Below are positions 6,025-9,091 of a DNA stretch of 9,091 nucleotides, one piece after another; the stretch's first letter is position 1; every line of letters starts with the position of its first letter. Under the pieces are notes generated by a model, which saw only the letters and a list, made by a program, of their open reading frames with translations, was not told the DNA's origin and searched no databases. A program made the translations under genes and the position numbers. Source of the stretch: a bacterium. Its GTDB lineage: Bacteria; Patescibacteriota; Doudnabacteria; UBA920. Where the stretch lies: the NCBI GenBank assembly GCA_021789715.1, contig JAJYJE010000027.1, positions 1 to 9,091 of the forward strand, written 5' to 3'.

Positions 6025-6933
6025 TTATCCGTGGTCATGCCCGACACTCGGCGGTCCCATATAGCGGTCAATGACGCCGTAATATAAGTTAGGGTCAACA
6101 GGCGCATACGTTGCCGCCGGAACGTTTTGTGCCGGCAGTTCCAGTTGTTTGTATACTGCGGCAGTGAGAGCGGGGGAGGACTGCTTGGCCGCAGCTACCC
6201 AGGTTTTAAAATTACTTGGCGTTACTGAGTTTACCGTAAACGTCATGCCCGCGTATCCCGCGCCGTTGATTTCGGAATTTTGGCCGCGAAAACTGCCAAG
6301 ATCGGTCGCTATGAGATTTAAATGATTGGTCATGCCGGTCATGGCGGCCATTTGTCCGCCAAGCTGCGGAATCCAGAACAGGCTCATGGGACCATCGGCT
6401 GAAATTACAAATTGCACCGGCACATTTTGCGGAATATCAAGAGTGTTAACTGTGGCAATGTCCTGGTCGGGGTAAATGAACAGCCACTTCCATTCCAGCG
6501 CCATGACTTCGATAGTTAGCGGTTTGGTTTTGGGATCAATCGCCTTGAGTGGGTCAAGGTTGTGCGCGCTTTGGAAATTGATAATGGAGATAAGCGCGAT
6601 CAGCAATCCTGGAAACAGCCACCACACCCATTGGAGGCGGTTATGCCGCTGGCCCCAATCGGGGTCATATTCGCCGTTGCGGCCGTCGCGGTATTTGAAA
6701 ATTATGAAAAAACCAGCCGCCAGAACCGGGATAGCCAGGCAGAGCATCATTAAAATGGCGGTTATAATCAAACGGCTCTGGGCCTGGGCTATAGAGCCTT
6801 TGGCGTTGAATACGCCGAGGTTGGGTAATTTAAAAATCGGATGAAAGATCTGGAGCAGGCTCAAAACGAGCAGGGCTAGATCCGCCAATCCGATGAAATA
6901 CGTTAAGATTTTTTCTTTTGGTTTAGTTTTCAT
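6025..6933 (-). CDS. cyoA: Cytochrome bo3 quinol oxidase subunit II
   Basis: Subunit II has membrane helices and an external cupredoxin-like domain. The 302-residue protein has hydrophobic segments at about 11-30, 55-80 and 103-122. These are followed by IEVMALEWKWLFIYPDQDIA (141-160), then FWIPQLGGQMAAMTGM (186-201) and GAGYAGMTF (224-232), all close to E. coli CyoA. The CuA cysteines and histidines of cytochrome c oxidases are missing, as expected for a quinol oxidase. Two differences stand out. There is no lipobox cysteine near the N-terminus, whereas E. coli CyoA is a lipoprotein. Also, in HNRLQWVWW the Gln101 (codon CAA, 6631-6633) replaces the E. coli Glu89 at the K-channel entrance. 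The C-terminus is short and ends GHDHG. This is the first gene of the operon, with a promoter about 20-50 nt upstream and only a weak AGG as ribosome site. Confidence 0.96.
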   Translation of the reverse strand: MKTKPKEKILTYFIGLADLALLVLSLLQIFHPIFKLPNLGVFNAKGSIAQAQSRLIITAILMMLCLAIPVLAAGFFIIFKYRDGRNGEYDPDWGQRHNRLQWVWWLFPGLLIALISIINFQSAHNLDPLKAIDPKTKPLTIEVMALEWKWLFIYPDQDIATVNTLDIPQNVPVQFVISADGPMSLFWIPQLGGQMAAMTGMTNHLNLIATDLGSFRGQNSEINGAGYAGMTFTVNSVTPSNFKTWVAAAKQSSPALTAAVYKQLELPAQNVPAATYAPVDPNLYYGVIDRYMGPPSVGHDHG

Positions 6934-6954
6934 GCTTCAAGAGCCTATGTTGAT

Positions 6955-6983
6955 ATTATAGCACTGTTTGGCGGTTTTTTCAG
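6955..6983 (-). promoter_or_regulatory. Sigma70-like promoter of the cyo operon
   Basis: On the minus strand the -35 element reads CTGAAA (6978-6983; four of six consensus bases). It is followed by a 17-bp spacer and a perfect TATAAT -10 (6955-6960). Transcription would start near 6948, giving a very short leader of about 15 nt before the cyoA ATG at 6933. Confidence 0.65.
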
Positions 6984-6995
6984 ACCTGTATAAAC

Positions 6996-7022
6996 TTGCG
7001 GAAAATTTTGGTTTGGTATAGT
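6996..7022 (+). promoter_or_regulatory. Possible promoter of the MCDYSL gene
   Basis: TTGCGG (6996-7001) and TATAGT (7017-7022) are separated by 15 bp, a little short for sigma70. The predicted start near 7030 would give a leader of about 50 nt. The element faces away from the cyo promoter, so 6934-7080 would be a divergent control region. Confidence 0.4.
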
Positions 7023-7064
7023 ATTTGCGTATCAGGGCGCAAGCTGGCCTTGGTAATTTACATG

Positions 7065-7073
7065 AAAAGAGGA
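7065..7073 (+). promoter_or_regulatory. Strong Shine-Dalgarno site of the MCDYSL gene
   Basis: AAAAGAGGA lies 7 nt before the ATG at 7081 and fixes that start. It contrasts with the weak or absent sites of the cyo genes. Confidence 0.7.
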
Positions 7074-7080
7074 TACTGTT

Positions 7081-7554
7081 ATGTGCGATTACTCCTTAAT
7101 GGGAGTACCCAACCGCCTTGCAGAACAAGGTGAGGAACTTTGTTCTCACAGATTCAGCACAGGCTCAATCGGACTTGCACCCGCGGCTGAGGTTGCCGCC
7201 TATCACGCGTGGGGCAAAGCCAACGCTCAAGCCGGCATGCTTGCGGATATCTTCAGTTGTCAGAAGCGGCCGATCGTTCATGCGGCTTGTCTGCTGCCTG
7301 GAACTCGCCTGGTGCTCAGTGGCATACCGTCCGAGATTCAGCAGTCGTGCGGCGTCGGGGCAGTTGATAAGGTAACGTTTACACAGATCACGGCGCAGGA
7401 GAACACACACCGTGACGCGTTCCGGTTCGGTAACGGCAATACCGTGCTTATCCAGAAATGCGGCGAAGGCGTGCGCGTCTTAGTCGAATCGCTGGAGGAC
7501 GCGACCGAACGCGAAGAGGTGGCGGAGGAAGTGTTTACTTACGCCCGGCGCTAA
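7081..7554 (+). CDS. Conserved hypothetical protein beginning MCDYSL
   Basis: This 157-residue protein has no membrane helix or signal peptide, so it is probably cytoplasmic. From memory, hypothetical proteins beginning MCDYSLMG-PNRLA with a following HRF-TGS-GLA segment occur in many proteobacterial and soil genomes, but I know of no assigned function. Visible features are Cys2 directly after the start methionine, five further cysteines (21, 60, 70, 90, 127), the segment ACLLPGTRLVL (69-79), the segment VGAVDKVTFTQITAQENTHRDAFRFGNG (92-119), and an acidic, helical C-terminus. The start is supported by a strong Shine-Dalgarno site. The gene is monocistronic-looking, divergent from the cyo operon, and followed by a hairpin-T-tract terminator. 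An N-terminal Cys recalls Ntn-type amidotransferases, but no other motif of that family is evident. Its apparent relatives lie outside Patescibacteria, which suggests horizontal transfer. Confidence 0.8.
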   Translation: MCDYSLMGVPNRLAEQGEELCSHRFSTGSIGLAPAAEVAAYHAWGKANAQAGMLADIFSCQKRPIVHAACLLPGTRLVLSGIPSEIQQSCGVGAVDKVTFTQITAQENTHRDAFRFGNGNTVLIQKCGEGVRVLVESLEDATEREEVAEEVFTYARR

Positions 7555-7572
7555 GGCACACGCTAATGACCT

Positions 7573-7624
7573 CCGAGAGGGGCAAAAGGGACAGTTTATT
7601 TGCCGTCCCCGGAGCTCCTCTCGG
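7573..7624 (+). other. Stem-loop in the spacer after the MCDYSL gene
   Basis: An outer stem pairs CCGAGAGGGGC (7573-7583) with GCTCCTCTCGG (7614-7624): 11 bp with one G-U pair. Inside it GGGAC (7588-7592) can pair with GTCCC (7605-7609). A competing pairing is GGCAAA (7581-7586) with TTTGCC (7599-7604). No T-tract follows, so this is not a simple terminator. It could stabilise the 3' end of the mRNA or be a REP-like palindrome. Confidence 0.55.
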
Positions 7625-7634
7625 CTTCAATTTC

Positions 7635-7658
7635 CGGCCAGTAGGCCGTTTTTATTTT
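7635..7658 (+). terminator. Rho-independent terminator of the MCDYSL gene
   Basis: CGGCC (7635-7639), loop AGTA, and GGCCG (7644-7648) are followed by TTTTTATTTT (7649-7658). The stem is short (5 bp) but all G-C, and the T-tract is good. Confidence 0.65.
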
Positions 7659-7682
7659 CCCTCCAAAGGCGTACATGGAGGG
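7659..7682 (+). other. Third stem-loop of the spacer
   Basis: CCCTCCA (7659-7665) pairs perfectly with TGGAGGG (7676-7682) around a 10-nt loop. It directly follows the T-tract of the terminator and lies upstream of the DUF3160 -10 element. It may be an operator or part of a composite structured element; no function can be assigned. Confidence 0.45.
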
Positions 7683-7717
7683 GATAGAAGCGGGTGCCGG
7701 TTACGTCTAAAAAGGTG

Positions 7718-7723
7718 TATAAT
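7718..7723 (+). promoter_or_regulatory. -10 element of the DUF3160 gene
   Basis: A perfect TATAAT lies 48 nt before the ATG at 7772. No recognisable -35 hexamer is found at the right distance (TGCCGG at 7695-7700 is poor). Transcription would start near 7730. Confidence 0.4.
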
Positions 7724-7771
7724 AAAAGTGAAATTTCCCAGAGAAACAAAATTACAAGTAACGGGACTTAT

Positions 7772-9091
7772 ATGGAAAATTCCAATTTTGACCCCTCCGG
7801 CAAGCAAACCCCGGAATTGCCGCCCGGGCGATGGTATCATCGCAAGGGTTGGTGGATCGCGGGAGCGCTGCTGGCAATTGCGGTTATTGTGGGTTTAATT
7901 TGGCAGCACACCGCCTCGCAGGTATTGCGCAAGCAGAGTTCAAACGCCCCCGCTCAACCTGTCATTCAGAGCAACTACCAGGAACAGGCGGTTAGTTTAA
8001 GCGACGTCCCAAACTATGAGAATGTGCTTAAAAAATACGGGTTGACGCTAAGTGCCGGCCAGCAGCAGTTTCTGGACCAAAATAAGTTTTTGTTGGTTGA
8101 TATCAATAAAACCAATCTCAATTATCAAAGCCCGCGCTACTCCGATGAAATGCTGGCGTACTTTGACCAGCTCGGCGGCAATTTTGACGAACACTACCGT
8201 ACGCCGGCCGATACTATATTGGTTACGCCGGATATTGTACTGCACGCTTACCACAAATTTTTTGATATCGCCCTAAAAGATATTGAGGAGCACCAGTTAA
8301 CTGTTGAGCTTACGCAATTCGTGCGGGCACTATACGAGAACGCGGACGCACAAATGAAGCAGCACAGCGGCACAGCGCGCGATCACTACCAGAAAATTTT
8401 AGCCCAGGTCACGGTAGCCCGAGTCTTGTTGGAAAACCAGGCGCCGCCCAAGCCGGATTATTTTCAAACGCCGGCAGACGAAGCTAATTACCAGAAACTC
8501 GACAGCCAGGACGATTATGCCCACGCCCAAGCCATTTTGGCAAAATATAGCAGCGAGCTAGGCCCGGATCTGGCCGCGGCAGCGTCCGAGGAATTAAAGA
8601 ACATTTACGCGGCCAGCGACGTTACGCCGTCGCCGCTGTTCGGCTCGTATAACACCGACATCCAAGCCGATTACACCCAATACACGCCGCGCAGCCACTA
8701 TACCGAAAATTCGGCGCTTCGCGCTTATTTTCGCACTATGATGTATTTTGGCCGCAGCGCTTACTATTTTAAAACCAATGACGGAATTACCGATGCCGCG
8801 CTGGTTGACTCGCTTATGGGCATGGCGGATTCAATCGGTGTAAAGCCGGTGGATCCTTGGAATAAAATTGTTGCCATCACCACGTTCTTTGCCGGACAGA
8901 ACGACGACATTGGCTATAACGAAGTCAATCCGTGGATTAGCCGCGTGCTGGGCAGCGGCCAAACAGCGGTCGCCAATGCGGATGCTGGCGCGATAAACCA
9001 GTTGGCCGCCAATGTCTGGCAGCTGCCGCAGCCGCAAATTTTATCCGATGTCATTGTGAGTCCCGAGGTTCCGAATATGACTAAGAACGAC
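7772..9091 (+). CDS. Membrane-anchored DUF3160 protein (3' end outside window)
   Basis: The frame is open from the ATG at 7772 to the right edge, giving 440 residues of an incomplete protein. The N-terminus is a short cytoplasmic segment, then Arg/Lys before a single membrane helix (about 26-45, GWWIAGALLAIAVIVGLIW). The rest would therefore face outward. The body carries DUF3160 landmarks: a start near 78 (SDVPNYENVLKKYGLTLSA), FLLVD (106-110), TPADTILVTPDIVLHAYHKF (144-163), the YTPRSHYTENSALRAYFRTM block (304-323) followed by MYFGRSAYYF, and later VNPWISRVLG. The family's biochemical role is not established to my knowledge. DUF3160 proteins with an N-terminal anchor are frequent in Patescibacteria, which supports the proposed host. 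The ribosome site is weak (GGGA, 7 nt before the ATG). No link to the oxidase is evident; it is on the other strand. Confidence 0.85.
   Translation, partial: MENSNFDPSGKQTPELPPGRWYHRKGWWIAGALLAIAVIVGLIWQHTASQVLRKQSSNAPAQPVIQSNYQEQAVSLSDVPNYENVLKKYGLTLSAGQQQFLDQNKFLLVDINKTNLNYQSPRYSDEMLAYFDQLGGNFDEHYRTPADTILVTPDIVLHAYHKFFDIALKDIEEHQLTVELTQFVRALYENADAQMKQHSGTARDHYQKILAQVTVARVLLENQAPPKPDYFQTPADEANYQKLDSQDDYAHAQAILAKYSSELGPDLAAAASEELKNIYAASDVTPSPLFGSYNTDIQADYTQYTPRSHYTENSALRAYFRTMMYFGRSAYYFKTNDGITDAALVDSLMGMADSIGVKPVDPWNKIVAITTFFAGQNDDIGYNEVNPWISRVLGSGQTAVANADAGAINQLAANVWQLPQPQILSDVIVSPEVPNMTKND

Noticed and set aside
6025..6933. CyoA as a cytochrome c oxidase CuA subunit
   Set aside because: The CuA cysteine and histidine ligands are missing, and the IPQLGGQ and GYAGM segments match quinol oxidases.
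7458..7898. Arginine-rich 146-codon frame spanning the end of the MCDYSL gene, the spacer and the DUF3160 start
   Set aside because: It overlaps two real genes in another frame, runs through terminator and promoter signals, and its translation lacks protein-like character.
8831..9037. Minus-strand frame inside the DUF3160 gene
   Set aside because: It is antisense to a recognised family with no start signal.
1..9091. CRISPR array, tRNA, rRNA or insertion sequence
   Set aside because: No regularly spaced direct repeats, cloverleaf sequences, rRNA segments or transposase frames were found by eye.

Overview
The window most likely comes from a Patescibacteria (candidate phyla radiation) genome, probably a parcubacterial-type lineage. 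This is an inference from gene style: small genes, a divergent clamp-loader delta subunit, a membrane-anchored DUF3160 protein, AT-rich spacers and weak Shine-Dalgarno use. No rRNA or ribosomal protein is present to settle the taxonomy.

Layout. (1) Positions 1-731, plus strand: the 3' part of holA (DNA polymerase III delta subunit), cut by the window edge. A perfect palindrome (745-772) then acts as a terminator between convergent genes. (2) Positions 796-6933, minus strand: one eight-gene block read from right to left, cyoA-cyoB-cyoC-cyoD-cyoE followed by three small membrane-protein genes. It encodes a complete bo3-type quinol oxidase and the heme O synthase that makes its heme. One small protein resembles DUF420/CtaM oxidase-assembly proteins; the other two are unrecognised and probably serve the same complex. 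A sigma70-like promoter (6955-6983) lies just upstream of cyoA. (3) Positions 6934-7080: a divergent promoter region. (4) Positions 7081-7554, plus strand: a soluble hypothetical protein starting MCDYSL. A hairpin-rich spacer (7555-7771) follows, containing a probable terminator and a -10 element. (5) From 7772 to the right edge, plus strand: a DUF3160 protein with an N-terminal membrane anchor, cut by the window end.

How the genes work together. CyoE makes heme O from protoheme. CyoA-D form the membrane complex that oxidises quinol and reduces oxygen to water. The extra small membrane proteins may help heme insertion or complex assembly.

The most striking observation is inside the oxidase. 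All metal ligands, the quinol-site residues and the D-channel residues are kept. However, the two key charged residues of the K proton channel, the subunit I lysine (E. coli Lys362) and the subunit II entrance glutamate (E. coli Glu89), are both glutamine here. This suggests a natural bo3 oxidase with an altered or disused K channel.
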